From NCBI RefSeq assembly GCF_900101465.1, contig NZ_FMZM01000015.1:81733-145732 (forward strand): a stretch of DNA of 64,000 nucleotides, given 5' to 3'. Shown here one piece after another: positions 31,080-39,474 of this stretch (its first letter is position 1; each line of letters opens with the position of its first letter). The notes under the pieces are model-generated. The model was given only the letters and a program-made list of their open reading frames with translations, ran no database searches and was not told the DNA's origin. The position numbers were made by a program, and so were the translations under genes. Origin of the DNA: Nocardioides lianchengensis (GTDB lineage: Bacteria; Actinomycetota; Actinomycetes; Propionibacteriales; Nocardioidaceae).

Positions 31080-31685
31080 TCAGTGACCCCAGCTGCCCCG
31101 GTGGACGACCTCGTCGAGGGGCCTCCTGCGTCGGCGGGCCGGGGAGCCCGGGGCCCCGCCGTCGGCCGGGTGACCCAGGGTGATCACGCCGATCGGGTCG
31201 TGGTCGTCGGGGATCCCGAAAGCCCGTCGTACGGCGTCGTCGGCGTGCGGGGGGACGCCGAAGAAGCAGCCGCCCAGCCCCGCGTCCACCGCGGTCTGCA
31301 GCACCAGCAGGCTGGCCATCGCGGTGTCGAGGTGCCAGAACGGCATCGGCCAGCGGGCCTCGTCGCGGTCGGTCCAGCCCTTGTCGGGCCGGGCGTAGCG
31401 GTCCAGGTAGGCGGCCTTGCTGCTGCACGGGACGATCACCACCGGCGCGGTCATCATGCCGCGCAGCCAGCTGTCCGGCTCCTGGTCGAGGTCGGCCGTG
31501 GCCGCCCAGAAGCGCCGTACGTCGTCGGGGGTGTCGAGCACCAGGAACCCCCAGCCCTGGCTGAACCCGGCGCTCGGCGCCCGGGTCGCGTTGGCCAGGG
31601 CCCGGTCGACGAGGGCCGGGTCGACCGGCTCGTCGGTGTAGCGACGGACCATCCGGCGGCGTCGTACGACGTCCTGGAACTCCAT
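31080..31685 (-). CDS. Nitroreductase-family flavoprotein
   Basis: 201 residues from the ATG at 31685. An ATG at 31718 would add 11 residues, and neither has a strong ribosome binding site. The start RRRRMVRRYTDEPVDP (FMN phosphate contact), the ATRAPSAGFSQGW motif and the C-terminal GVITLGHP block are those of FMN-dependent nitroreductase/BluB-like oxidoreductases. They reduce nitro groups, quinones or flavins with NAD(P)H. The chosen start overlaps head to head with the first ATG of the divergent amidohydrolase gene. Confidence 0.88.
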   Translation of the reverse strand: MEFQDVVRRRRMVRRYTDEPVDPALVDRALANATRAPSAGFSQGWGFLVLDTPDDVRRFWAATADLDQEPDSWLRGMMTAPVVIVPCSSKAAYLDRYARPDKGWTDRDEARWPMPFWHLDTAMASLLVLQTAVDAGLGGCFFGVPPHADDAVRRAFGIPDDHDPIGVITLGHPADGGAPGSPARRRRRPLDEVVHRGSWGH

Positions 31686-31695
31686 GGAGGAAACC

Positions 31696-32922
31696 TTGCC
31701 CGATGACTTCGAGGCCATGTGGTCCGACCTCACACCGGTCGGCCGGTCGACCACCAGTGGGGGCTACTTCCGCCAGCCGTTCCTGAGCGCCGAGCGGGAG
31801 CTGGCCGCGTGGTTCGTCGAGCAGTGCGCCGCCCGGGGCCTGCGGGTGGAGACCGACGGCTTCGGCAACACCGTGGGCTGGTGGGACGTCCCGGCCCCGG
31901 TGGTTGAGGAGGTTGCGCAGCAACCGTCTCGAAACCCCCGCAGCCCCACCGCCGGCGCCGTCCTGACCGGCTCCCACCTCGACTCGGTCCTCGACGGCGG
32001 GGCGTACGACGGCCCGCTCGGCGTGGTCTCCGCGCTGGCCGCCGTCGACCTCCTGCGCGAGCGCGGCGTCGTCCCGTCCCGACCGCTCGGCGTCGGGGTG
32101 TTCGCGGAGGAGGAGGGCTCGCGCTTCGGGCTCGCCTGCCTCGGCTCGCGGCTGGCGACCGGGGTGCTCGCGTGGGAGGACGCCCGGACGCTGACCGACC
32201 GCTCCGGGATGGCGCTCGCGGACGTCGTACCCGGTGGGTCGTCGTCGCTGCTCGCGGACGTGGGGACCTTCGTCGAGCTGCACGTCGAGCAGGGCCGCGA
32301 CCTGGTCGACCGCGACGCGGCGGTCGGGGTGGCGAGCGAGATCTGGCCGCACGGGCGCTACCGCGTCGACGTCACCGGGGCGGCCAACCACGCGGGGACG
32401 ACCCGGATGGAGGACCGGGCGGACCCGATGCTGACCTTCGCGATGACCGCCCTCGCGGCCAACAAGCAGGCCCGGCTCTCGGGGCAGCGGGCGACCTTCG
32501 GGCGGGTGTCGGTGGAGCCCAACGGGACCAACGCGGTGCCCTCCCGGGTCACCGCGTGGCTCGACGCCCGGGCATCGTCCGACGACGCGCTGGCCGCGCT
32601 CGTCGAGGTCGTGACGCGGCAGGCCTCCGAGCGCGCGGCGCGCGACGGCACGGCGGTGGCGGTCACTGCCGAGTCGGTCTCGGCGTCGGTGGCCTTCGAC
32701 CCCGCGCTGGCCGCCGCGCTGGCCGACCCGCGCGGCTGGCCGGTCATCCCGACCCAGGCCGGCCACGACGCCGGCATCCTTCAGGCCGCGGGGATCCCGA
32801 CCGCGATGCTCTTCGTCCGCAACCCGACCGGCGTCTCCCACTCGCCGCTGGAGACGGCCGCCCTGGCCGACTGCCTGCTCGGCGTGGCCGCGCTCGCCGA
32901 CGTGCTCGAGGGGCTGCTGTGA
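31696..32922 (+). CDS. AllC-like M20 amidohydrolase, probable N-formylglutamate hydrolase substitute
   Basis: 408 residues from a TTG at 31696 with GGAGG 5 bases upstream; the ATG at 31684 contains that ribosome binding site and is the poorer start. Metal motifs: GSHLDSVLDGGAYDGPLGV, EEEGSRFG, ELHVEQG and HDAGILQAAG. Family relatives are allantoate amidohydrolases and N-carbamoyl-amino-acid hydrolases. It is translationally coupled to hutF and hutI, and no hutG is seen, so it probably removes the formyl group from N-formyl-L-glutamate (inference). A palindromic repeat is inserted in frame at residues about 69-81. Confidence 0.82.
   Translation: MPDDFEAMWSDLTPVGRSTTSGGYFRQPFLSAERELAAWFVEQCAARGLRVETDGFGNTVGWWDVPAPVVEEVAQQPSRNPRSPTAGAVLTGSHLDSVLDGGAYDGPLGVVSALAAVDLLRERGVVPSRPLGVGVFAEEEGSRFGLACLGSRLATGVLAWEDARTLTDRSGMALADVVPGGSSSLLADVGTFVELHVEQGRDLVDRDAAVGVASEIWPHGRYRVDVTGAANHAGTTRMEDRADPMLTFAMTALAANKQARLSGQRATFGRVSVEPNGTNAVPSRVTAWLDARASSDDALAALVEVVTRQASERAARDGTAVAVTAESVSASVAFDPALAAALADPRGWPVIPTQAGHDAGILQAAGIPTAMLFVRNPTGVSHSPLETAALADCLLGVAALADVLEGLL
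31899..31937. repeat. REP-like palindromic repeat inside coding sequence
   Basis: A 39-bp element beginning GGTGGTTGAGGAGGTTGC and ending GTCTCGAAACCC contains the stem GGTTGC/GCAACC around GCA. It resembles the dispersed GGTTTCGAGACGG...CAACCACC repeats I recall from Nocardioides genomes. Being 13 codons long, it adds VVEEVAQQPSRN to the amidohydrolase without breaking the frame. Confidence 0.6.
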
Positions 32923-34235
32923 CGGCGTACCTGCTCGAGCGGGCCTGGATCGGCGACGCGGTCGTCGACGACGTGCGGGTCGAGATCGAGGGTGGGCGGT
33001 TCACGGGGGTGGATGTCCTACTTCCCCGGTTCACCGGGAAAGTAGGACATCGCCTCCCCGGCCTCACCCTCCCCGGCCTGGCCAACGCCCACAGCCACGC
33101 GTTCCACCGGGCGCTGCGCGGACGGACCCAGCGCGGGGGCGGGACGTTCTGGACCTGGCGCGAGCAGATGTACGACGTCGCCGGGCGGCTCGACCCGGAC
33201 TCCTACCACCGGCTCGCGACGGCCGTCTTCCGCGAGATGGCCGCGGCGGGGATGACGACGGTGGGCGAGTTCCACTACCTGCACCACCAGCCCGACGGCA
33301 CGCCGTACGACGAGCCGCACGCGATGGCGCTCGCGCTGGTCGAGGCGGCCCGGACCGCCGGGATCCGGATCGCGCTGCTGGACACCTGCTACCTCAGCAG
33401 CGGGTTCGGGGCGCCCCCACGACCGGCGCAATTGCGCTACTCGTGGGGCTCCGCGGCCGTCTGGGCCACACAGACGGCGCAATTGCGCCGGTGGGGGGAG
33501 GCGCAGCCGCACGTCGCGGTCGGCGCGGCCATCCACTCGGTGCGGGCCGTGCCGCGCGCGGACCTGCCGACCGTGGTCGAGGCGGCGCGGGGCGGGCCGC
33601 TGCACGTGCACCTCAGCGAGCAGGTGCAGGAGAACGACGACTGCCGCGCGGCGTACGGCGTCACCCCGACCGCCCTCCTGCAGGAGGCGGGCGCCCTCGG
33701 TCCGGACACCACCGTCGTGCACGCCACCCACCTGACCGACGCCGACGTCGAACGGCTGGGGACGACGGGGACCACCGTCTGCATGACACCCACCACCGAG
33801 CGCGACCTGGGCGACGGCATCGGTCCGAGCCGGGCGCTGCACGACGCGGGCGCCCGGCTGAGCCTCGGCAGCGACAGCCACGCGGTCGTGGACCTGTTCG
33901 AGGAGATGCGGGCGGTCGAGCTCGACGAGCGGCTGGCCACCCAGCGGCGTGGCCACTGGTCCGCGGCCGAGCTGCTGGCGGCCGCCACCCGCCACGACAG
34001 CCTGGGCTTCGCGGACGCCGGCCGGATCGAGGTCGGCGCCCGCGCGGATCTCGTCACCCTCGCCACCGACACCCCGACCACCGCCGGGACCGGCGCCGAC
34101 GAGCAGACCGCCGTCTTCGCCGCGACCGCGGCCGACGTGACCCACGTCGTGATCGACGGCCGGGTCGTGTACGACGGCGACCGCGCCGCGGTCGGCCGGG
34201 CCCTCCACGACGAGATCCAGAGGCTGATGGGATGA
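32919..34235 (+). CDS. hutF: Formimidoylglutamate deiminase
   Basis: 438 residues from a GTG overlapping the upstream stop (GTGA). HutF converts N-formimino-L-glutamate to N-formyl-L-glutamate and ammonia. Zinc motif LANAHSHAFHRALRG (HxH), the HVHLSEQ block, HATHLTD and SDSHAVVDLFEEMR are typical of the amidohydrolase-superfamily HutF branch. Two palindromic elements lie inside the gene: an in-frame insertion at about residues 32-44 and a nested set at about residues 166-193. The gene overlaps hutI by 4 bp. Confidence 0.93.
   Translation: MTAYLLERAWIGDAVVDDVRVEIEGGRFTGVDVLLPRFTGKVGHRLPGLTLPGLANAHSHAFHRALRGRTQRGGGTFWTWREQMYDVAGRLDPDSYHRLATAVFREMAAAGMTTVGEFHYLHHQPDGTPYDEPHAMALALVEAARTAGIRIALLDTCYLSSGFGAPPRPAQLRYSWGSAAVWATQTAQLRRWGEAQPHVAVGAAIHSVRAVPRADLPTVVEAARGGPLHVHLSEQVQENDDCRAAYGVTPTALLQEAGALGPDTTVVHATHLTDADVERLGTTGTTVCMTPTTERDLGDGIGPSRALHDAGARLSLGSDSHAVVDLFEEMRAVELDERLATQRRGHWSAAELLAAATRHDSLGFADAGRIEVGARADLVTLATDTPTTAGTGADEQTAVFAATAADVTHVVIDGRVVYDGDRAAVGRALHDEIQRLMG
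33013..33050. repeat. 38-bp near-perfect inverted repeat inside hutF
   Basis: Two 17-bp arms (ATGTCCTACTTCCCCGG and CCGGGAAAGTAGGACAT, one mismatch) flank TTCA. It encodes DVLLPRFTGKVGH in the N-terminal small domain of HutF, where homologues usually have a shorter loop. Base composition is lower in GC than the gene around it, which suggests insertion of a small mobile palindrome. Confidence 0.7.
33415..33496. repeat. Nested palindromes inside hutF
   Basis: Three structures lie in 82 bp. Arms CCCCACGA/TCGTGGGG at 33415-33448 enclose GCGCAATTGCGC. Arms GCCGTCTG/CAGACGGC span 33456-33478. A second palindrome GGCGCAATTGCGCC is at 33476-33489. The ends also pair with each other. The core is translated as AQLR twice. 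Confidence 0.55.
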
Positions 34236-35416
34236 CCGCCACCCTGTTCACCGGCATCGCCGAGCTGGTCACCAACGACCCCGAGGCCAACGACGCGGGG
34301 GCCACCGATCCCGGGGCCGACGACCTGCTGGGCGCGATCGAGCACGCCGCGCTCGTCGTCGAGGGCGGGAAGGTCGCCTGGGTCGGCCCGGCCCGGGACG
34401 CCCCGGCCGCGGACGCGTCGTACGACGTCGCCGGCCGGGCGGTGCTGCCCGGCTTCGTCGACTCGCACAGCCACCTGGTCTTCGCGGGCGACCGATCGCG
34501 GGAGTTCGCGGCCCGGATGGCGGGTGAGTCGTACGCCGCCGGCGGCATCCGCACGACCGTCGCCGCGACCCGGGCCGCCACCGACGAGCAGCTGACCGCG
34601 CACGTCGCCCGGCTGGTCCGGGAGATGCAGCGCCAGGGCACCACGACCGTCGAGATCAAGAGCGGCTACGGCCTCACGGTCCGCGACGAGGCCCGCAGCC
34701 TCGCGGTCGCGCGTCAGTTCACCGACGAGACGACCTTCCTCGGCGCGCACGTGGTCCCCGACGGCGACCCGGGGGAGTACGTCGACCTGGTCACCGGCCC
34801 GATGCTCGAGGCCGCCCGCCCGTACGCCCGCTGGATCGACGTGTTCTGCGAGGAGGGCGCGTTCGACGAGGACCAGGCGCGGACCGTCCTGGCGGCGGGC
34901 GCGGCCGCCGGGCTGCGCGGACGGCTGCACGCGAACCAGCTCGGCCCCGGTCCCGGCGTACGCCTCGCGGCCGAGCTGGGCCTGGTCGCCGTCGACCACT
35001 GCACCTACCTCGCCGACGCCGACGTCGACGCGCTGCGCGACAGCGGCACCGTGGCCACCCTGCTCCCGGGCGTGGAGTTCTCGACGCGCCAGCCCTACCC
35101 CGACGCCCGCCGGCTCCTCGACGCCGGCGTCCGGGTCGCGCTGGCCAGCGACTGCAACCCCGGCTCGTCGTACACGAGCTCGGTCCCGTTCTGCATCGCG
35201 CTGGCCGTCCGCGAGATGGGGATGACGCCCGCGGAGGCCGTGCACGCCGCGACGTACGGCGGGGCCGCGGCCCTCGACCGCGACGACGTCGGCCGGTTGA
35301 CGGTCGGCAGTCGGGCCGACTTCTTCGCGATCGACGCCCCGAGCCACGTGCATCTGGCCTACCGGCCGGGGGTGCCCCTGGTCGCTGGCACCTGGGTCGG
35401 AGGCCGTCCGATCTGA
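34232..35416 (+). CDS. hutI: Imidazolonepropionase
   Basis: 394 residues, ATG overlapping the hutF stop (ATGA). HutI opens the imidazolone ring of 4-imidazolone-5-propionate to give N-formimino-L-glutamate. The zinc motif DSHSHLVFAGDR, EIKSGYGL, LGAHVVP and ASDCNPGSSYTSSVPF are diagnostic. The order amidohydrolase-hutF-hutI with consecutive 4-bp overlaps makes one tightly coupled operon covering the last three steps. The first two enzymes are encoded 13 kb away. A short Ala/Asp-rich stretch at residues 18-32 is an unusual insertion in the N-terminal beta domain. Confidence 0.96.
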   Translation: MTATLFTGIAELVTNDPEANDAGATDPGADDLLGAIEHAALVVEGGKVAWVGPARDAPAADASYDVAGRAVLPGFVDSHSHLVFAGDRSREFAARMAGESYAAGGIRTTVAATRAATDEQLTAHVARLVREMQRQGTTTVEIKSGYGLTVRDEARSLAVARQFTDETTFLGAHVVPDGDPGEYVDLVTGPMLEAARPYARWIDVFCEEGAFDEDQARTVLAAGAAAGLRGRLHANQLGPGPGVRLAAELGLVAVDHCTYLADADVDALRDSGTVATLLPGVEFSTRQPYPDARRLLDAGVRVALASDCNPGSSYTSSVPFCIALAVREMGMTPAEAVHAATYGGAAALDRDDVGRLTVGSRADFFAIDAPSHVHLAYRPGVPLVAGTWVGGRPI

Positions 35417-35487
35417 GGTAGGCGGACAGCCGGTCTAAGGCACCAGCCCGATGTGCGCGCCTACCTCAGGCGACGAACCTCGGGGAC

Positions 35488-35631
35488 ATGACCGACAACA
35501 CCGCCTTCCTGAAGTCCGAGCTCGCCTACCGCACCCACCGGATCAAGACCGGGGTCGTCGGCCGTCGCCGTGGCCATGTCCGCACCCCGTGGTCCCGCCG
35601 ACCGGCCGACGCGAGCGACGACGCCCGCTGA
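35488..35631 (+). CDS. Small basic protein, 47 residues
   Basis: ATG at 35488 to TGA at 35631. The sequence starts MTDNTAFLKSELAYRTHRIK and ends RRPADASDDAR; the middle is rich in Arg. Nearly every codon ends in G or C, as in real genes of this window, which supports coding in spite of the small size and a weak ribosome binding site. No family is recognised. It lies between hutI and a LuxR regulator and might be a small nucleic-acid-binding or unstructured protein. Confidence 0.5.
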   Translation: MTDNTAFLKSELAYRTHRIKTGVVGRRRGHVRTPWSRRPADASDDAR

Positions 35632-35675
35632 AAAAGGTGACCGCACTGTCGGTGGCGCCCCCGATGATGGGACGC

Positions 35676-38600
35676 ATGGCCACCCCGCGCACCACCCCGA
35701 CCGTGATGGTCGGGCGCGACGCCGAGCTCGACGAGGTCGCCTCGTCGCTCGGCGTCGGCGGGGGCGAGCCCGGCGGCGTCGTCCTGCTCTCCGGTGACGC
35801 CGGGGTCGGCAAGACCCGGCTGCTGATGGAGCTGCGCGACCGGGCGCTGGCCGAGGGTTGGCAGGTGCTCGCCGGGCACTGCCTCGACTTCGGCGACAGC
35901 GCGCTGCCCTACCTCCCGTTCTCCGAGGTGATCGGTCGGCTGCTCGTCGACCGGCCGGACGTGGTCGAGAAGGTCGCGACCACCCACCCCGCCCTGGCCC
36001 GGCTCAAGCCCGGACGCCGGATGATCGGCGCCGACGAGGACGCGTCCGCCCTCGACCGCGGCGACCTGTTCGAGGCCGTGCACGCGCTGCTCGGCACGGC
36101 CGCGGGCCAGGCGCCGCTGCTGCTGGTCGTCGAGGACACCCACTGGGCCGACCGGTCCACGCGCGACATGCTCAGCTTCCTGTTCTCGCGGCCGTTCTCG
36201 GCCCCGGTCGGGGTGGTCGCGTCCTACCGCTCCGACGACCTGCACCGGCGCCACCCGCTGCGCCGGCAGGTGGCGGAGTGGTCGCGGCTGCGCGAGGTCG
36301 ACCGGGTCGCCCTCAGCCCGCTGCCCGACGACGCCGTACGCGCCCTGGTGGCCCAGCTGGCGCCCGCGGGCCTGGACGCCAAGGAGTTGGCCGGGCTGAC
36401 CCAGGACGTCGTCGACCGCGCCGACGGCAACGCCTTCTTCGTCGAGGAGCTCACGAGCGCCGCGACCGTCGGCGACCTCGGCGACCTCGCCGACGTGCTG
36501 CTCGTCCGCCTCGACCGCCTCGACGACACCGCCCGCCAGGTCGTCCGCACCGCCAGCGTCAGCGGCCGCAAGGTCGCCCACGACATGCTTGAGGTGGTGT
36601 CCGGTCTCGACGCCGCCGCCCTCGACGAAGGCCTGCGCCGCGCCGTCGAGATGAACGTGCTGGTGGCCGAGCACGGCCGCTACGCCTTCCGCCACGCGCT
36701 GCTCGCCGAGGCGGTCTACGACGACCTGCTGCCCGGCGAGCGGGTGCGGCTGCACGGCCGGTACGCCGCGGCACTGCGCGACGGCGCGGCCCGCGGCGCC
36801 GCCGCAGAGCTGGCCCGGCACGCGCGGCTGGCCACCGACCTCGACCTGGCCCTCGACGCCAGCATCCGCGCCGGCCACGAAGCGAGCTCGGTCGGTGGCC
36901 CCGACGAGGCGGCCTACCACTACCAGCAGGCGCTCGAGCTGCTCGCCGAGCCGAGTCGGTTCGCCCGGGCCGACGTCGAGGTGTCCAAGCTGGTCGTGCA
37001 GGCGGCCGATGCGCTCAACGCCAGCGGCGACGCGGAGCGGGCGGTCGCCCTGATCGACGCCCACCTGGAGCGTCTCCCCGAGGACACCACGGACGCGGCC
37101 CGCTCCCGGATGCTGATGGCCCAGGCCAACGCGCTCTACGTCATCGAGACCGTGCGCGACCCGGCCGCGGTCTCCGCCCGGGCCGTCGAGCTCGCCCCCG
37201 AGGGCGACAGCCCGCTGCGGGCCCGGGCGCTGGCGGTGCACGCCCGGGTGCTGGCCGGAGGCGGGCGCTACGACGAGGCGCAGGCCGCCGGGATGGACGC
37301 CCTCGCGCTGGCCGAGAAGCTCCAGCTGAGCGACCTGGTCGCCGACGCGGTGACCACGTTGAGCCTGCTGAAGAAGGCCGGCCCCAAGGAGGGTCTGCGC
37401 GCAGCGCTCGGGGACGCCGTCGCGCAGGCGGAGGCCACCGGTGCGGTGCTGTCCGAGGTGCGCGGGCGGTTCCTGCTGGGCCGGTCCTACGAGGACTGGG
37501 CCGAGTTCGCGGAGGCCGAGCGGTGGTTCCGCAGCACCATCGACGTCGCGCTGGCGGCCGGGCTGCCGTGGGCGCCGTACGCGTTCGAGGCGCGGTGGCA
37601 GCTCGCCTGGGTGCTCCACGTCCAGGGCCGTTGGGACGACGTACTGACGCTGACCGACGTGGCCGACCTGACCCCGCCGGCGATCCCACGGGCGCTGCTC
37701 GACTCGATCCGGCTGCTGGTGCGCCAGGCCCGCGGCGAGGACATCACCGCGGAGGTGCAGGCGCTGCGCCGGCTGTGGGAGCGCGAGGGCGGGATCGCCA
37801 TCCAGTCCGCCGAGCTGCAGACCGTCTGCGCCGGCCGGAGCGGGGACGCGGCCGCCGTCCTGGCGGCGTACGACGAGGCCGTCACGGTGCTCGGCCGGAT
37901 CTGGCACGAGTGGTTCAGCGCCCGGGTGCGGCTCGCAGCGGTGGCCGTCGCGGAGCTGGCGGCCCTGGTGCCGCGGATGAGCGCGGCCGAGCGCGAGCGG
38001 GTCGTGGTCGACGTCGAGCGGCTGCACGGCGACGGGCACACGGTGCTCGAGCGCTACGCCGACCCGTCCGGCCACTGGGGCCCCGAGGGCCGGGCCTGGG
38101 TGAAGCGGCTGGACGCCGAGACGCTGCGGGTCCGCTGGCTCGCCGGGGTCGACGCGCCACCGCTCGACGTGCTGCTGGAGGTCTGGCGCGAGACGGTCCA
38201 GCTCTTCGACGACTTCGGGCACGTGCACGAGACGGCCCGGTCCCGCGCCGCGCTCGCCGCGATCCTGCGCGCGACCGGCGACGTCGCCGCCGGCCGGGTC
38301 GAGGCAGACCTGGCCCGCGACGCCGCCCGCGCCCTGGGCGCCCGACCGTTGCTCGAGACGCTGGCGGCGCTGGGCTCCGGGCCCGCGCGGGGCGACGCCG
38401 CCCCCGACACCCTCACCGCGCGGGAGGCCGAGATCCTGGCCCACGTCGCCGAGGGCCGGTCCAACGGCGAGATCGCCAAGCAGCTCTTCATCAGCGCCAA
38501 GACCGTCTCGGTGCACGTCTCCAACATCCTGGCCAAGCTCGGTGCCTCGGGCCGCACCGAGGCCGCCGCGATCGCCCGCCGCCGGGGTCTGCTGTCATAG
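35676..38600 (+). CDS. LuxR-family regulator with AAA/NACHT-like ATPase (LAL type)
   Basis: About 974 residues from the ATG at 35676; in-frame ATGs at 35664 and 35667 and a GTG at 35637 are alternatives. Walker A GDAGVGKT (about 40-47) and a Walker B region LLLVVEDTHWAD (about 150) form the ATPase. A long helical-repeat middle section follows, and a C-terminal GerE/LuxR HTH from about 910 (LTAREAEILAHVAEGRSNGE, then KTVSVHVSNILAKL) binds DNA. Such large ATP-binding LuxR proteins activate metabolic or secondary-metabolite genes. No target is evident. The following gene starts 4 bp after the stop. Confidence 0.92.
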   Translation: MATPRTTPTVMVGRDAELDEVASSLGVGGGEPGGVVLLSGDAGVGKTRLLMELRDRALAEGWQVLAGHCLDFGDSALPYLPFSEVIGRLLVDRPDVVEKVATTHPALARLKPGRRMIGADEDASALDRGDLFEAVHALLGTAAGQAPLLLVVEDTHWADRSTRDMLSFLFSRPFSAPVGVVASYRSDDLHRRHPLRRQVAEWSRLREVDRVALSPLPDDAVRALVAQLAPAGLDAKELAGLTQDVVDRADGNAFFVEELTSAATVGDLGDLADVLLVRLDRLDDTARQVVRTASVSGRKVAHDMLEVVSGLDAAALDEGLRRAVEMNVLVAEHGRYAFRHALLAEAVYDDLLPGERVRLHGRYAAALRDGAARGAAAELARHARLATDLDLALDASIRAGHEASSVGGPDEAAYHYQQALELLAEPSRFARADVEVSKLVVQAADALNASGDAERAVALIDAHLERLPEDTTDAARSRMLMAQANALYVIETVRDPAAVSARAVELAPEGDSPLRARALAVHARVLAGGGRYDEAQAAGMDALALAEKLQLSDLVADAVTTLSLLKKAGPKEGLRAALGDAVAQAEATGAVLSEVRGRFLLGRSYEDWAEFAEAERWFRSTIDVALAAGLPWAPYAFEARWQLAWVLHVQGRWDDVLTLTDVADLTPPAIPRALLDSIRLLVRQARGEDITAEVQALRRLWEREGGIAIQSAELQTVCAGRSGDAAAVLAAYDEAVTVLGRIWHEWFSARVRLAAVAVAELAALVPRMSAAERERVVVDVERLHGDGHTVLERYADPSGHWGPEGRAWVKRLDAETLRVRWLAGVDAPPLDVLLEVWRETVQLFDDFGHVHETARSRAALAAILRATGDVAAGRVEADLARDAARALGARPLLETLAALGSGPARGDAAPDTLTAREAEILAHVAEGRSNGEIAKQLFISAKTVSVHVSNILAKLGASGRTEAAAIARRRGLLS

Positions 38601-38604
38601 CCCG

Positions 38605-39396
38605 GTGATCTGCTCCGCGCTGTCCGCCGCCGACGGCGAGCCGCAGGCCGGGACCGCGCCCACCGACGCCGAGTGGCTGTTCGTCGAGCACCCGGGACCG
38701 TGGGGCGCGAAGGCTGCCGACGACCTCGGGCTGTCCGTTCCTCGCGTACGGGTGCAGCTGATCCGCCGCCACGGTCGGTCCTCGCCCGAGTCCGGCGTCC
38801 GGCTCTTCGCCGCGACGCTCGGGGCCGAGGTCTCGGTGCGCACCGCGGTCGTCCCGTCCCTGGCCGCGCTCGACGACGCGACCTGGACGCCGTACGACGA
38901 GCCGTTGCTCCTCGTCTGCACCAACGGCCGCCGCGACCGCTGCTGCAGCGAGCTCGGCCGCCCGGTGGCGGCCGCCCTCGCCGAGCGCTGGCCGGACGCC
39001 ACCTGGGAGACCACCCACCTCGGCGGACACCGGTTCTCCGGCACCCTGCTCGCCCTGCCCGCGGGCGTCGCCCTGGGCCGGCTGTCCGTGGCGACAGCGG
39101 TGTCCGCGGTCGAGGCCCTGCTCACCGGTTCGCTGCCCGACCTCGGCCTGGTCCGCGGCCGCGCCGGGCTGCCCGGTCCGGCGCAGGCGGCCGAGCTGGA
39201 GCTCCGCCGTACCGCCGGCCTGACCGGGCTCGACGACGTCTCGGTCACCGGGACTGCAGGCGACGAGGTGACGCTCCGGACGGCCTCCGGCGAGCGCCGG
39301 GCGACGGTGACCACGACGCGGGGCGAGCCCCGTCAGCAGTCCTGCGGGGACGCGAAGCTGAAGGCGGCGCCGTCGTACCTGGTGGCGCTGCGGTGA
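38605..39396 (+). CDS. Sucrase/ferredoxin-like (thioredoxin-fold 2Fe-2S) protein
   Basis: 263 residues from a GTG 4 bp after the LuxR stop. The N-terminal CSALSAADGEPQAGTAP, central VCTNGRRDRCCSELGRPVA and HLGGHRFSGTLLALP are the signature of Suc_Fer-like proteins, distant relatives of thioredoxin-fold ferredoxins with conserved Cys and His. The C-terminal part ends with QQSCGDAKLKAAPSYLV. Electron transfer or assembly roles are proposed for the family but not settled. Close spacing suggests co-transcription with the LuxR gene. Confidence 0.85.
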   Translation: MICSALSAADGEPQAGTAPTDAEWLFVEHPGPWGAKAADDLGLSVPRVRVQLIRRHGRSSPESGVRLFAATLGAEVSVRTAVVPSLAALDDATWTPYDEPLLLVCTNGRRDRCCSELGRPVAAALAERWPDATWETTHLGGHRFSGTLLALPAGVALGRLSVATAVSAVEALLTGSLPDLGLVRGRAGLPGPAQAAELELRRTAGLTGLDDVSVTGTAGDEVTLRTASGERRATVTTTRGEPRQQSCGDAKLKAAPSYLVALR

Positions 39397-39474
39397 AAGG
39401 TCGGTGAACCGCGTGTGACGCCCGGGGCGGGAGGCGAACGGGTGGCCTAGGTTCCGCTGGACCGAAGGAGCTCG

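Noticed and set aside
30970..32841. N-terminal extension of the M20 peptidase frame to over 1000 residues
   Set aside because: The extension is antisense to the nitroreductase and amidohydrolase genes' region and contains no family sequence; the ATG at 30969 gives the normal M20 length.
31899..33496. CRISPR array or insertion sequence in the hut operon
   Set aside because: The palindromes differ from each other, have no regular spacing, and no cas or transposase gene is present.
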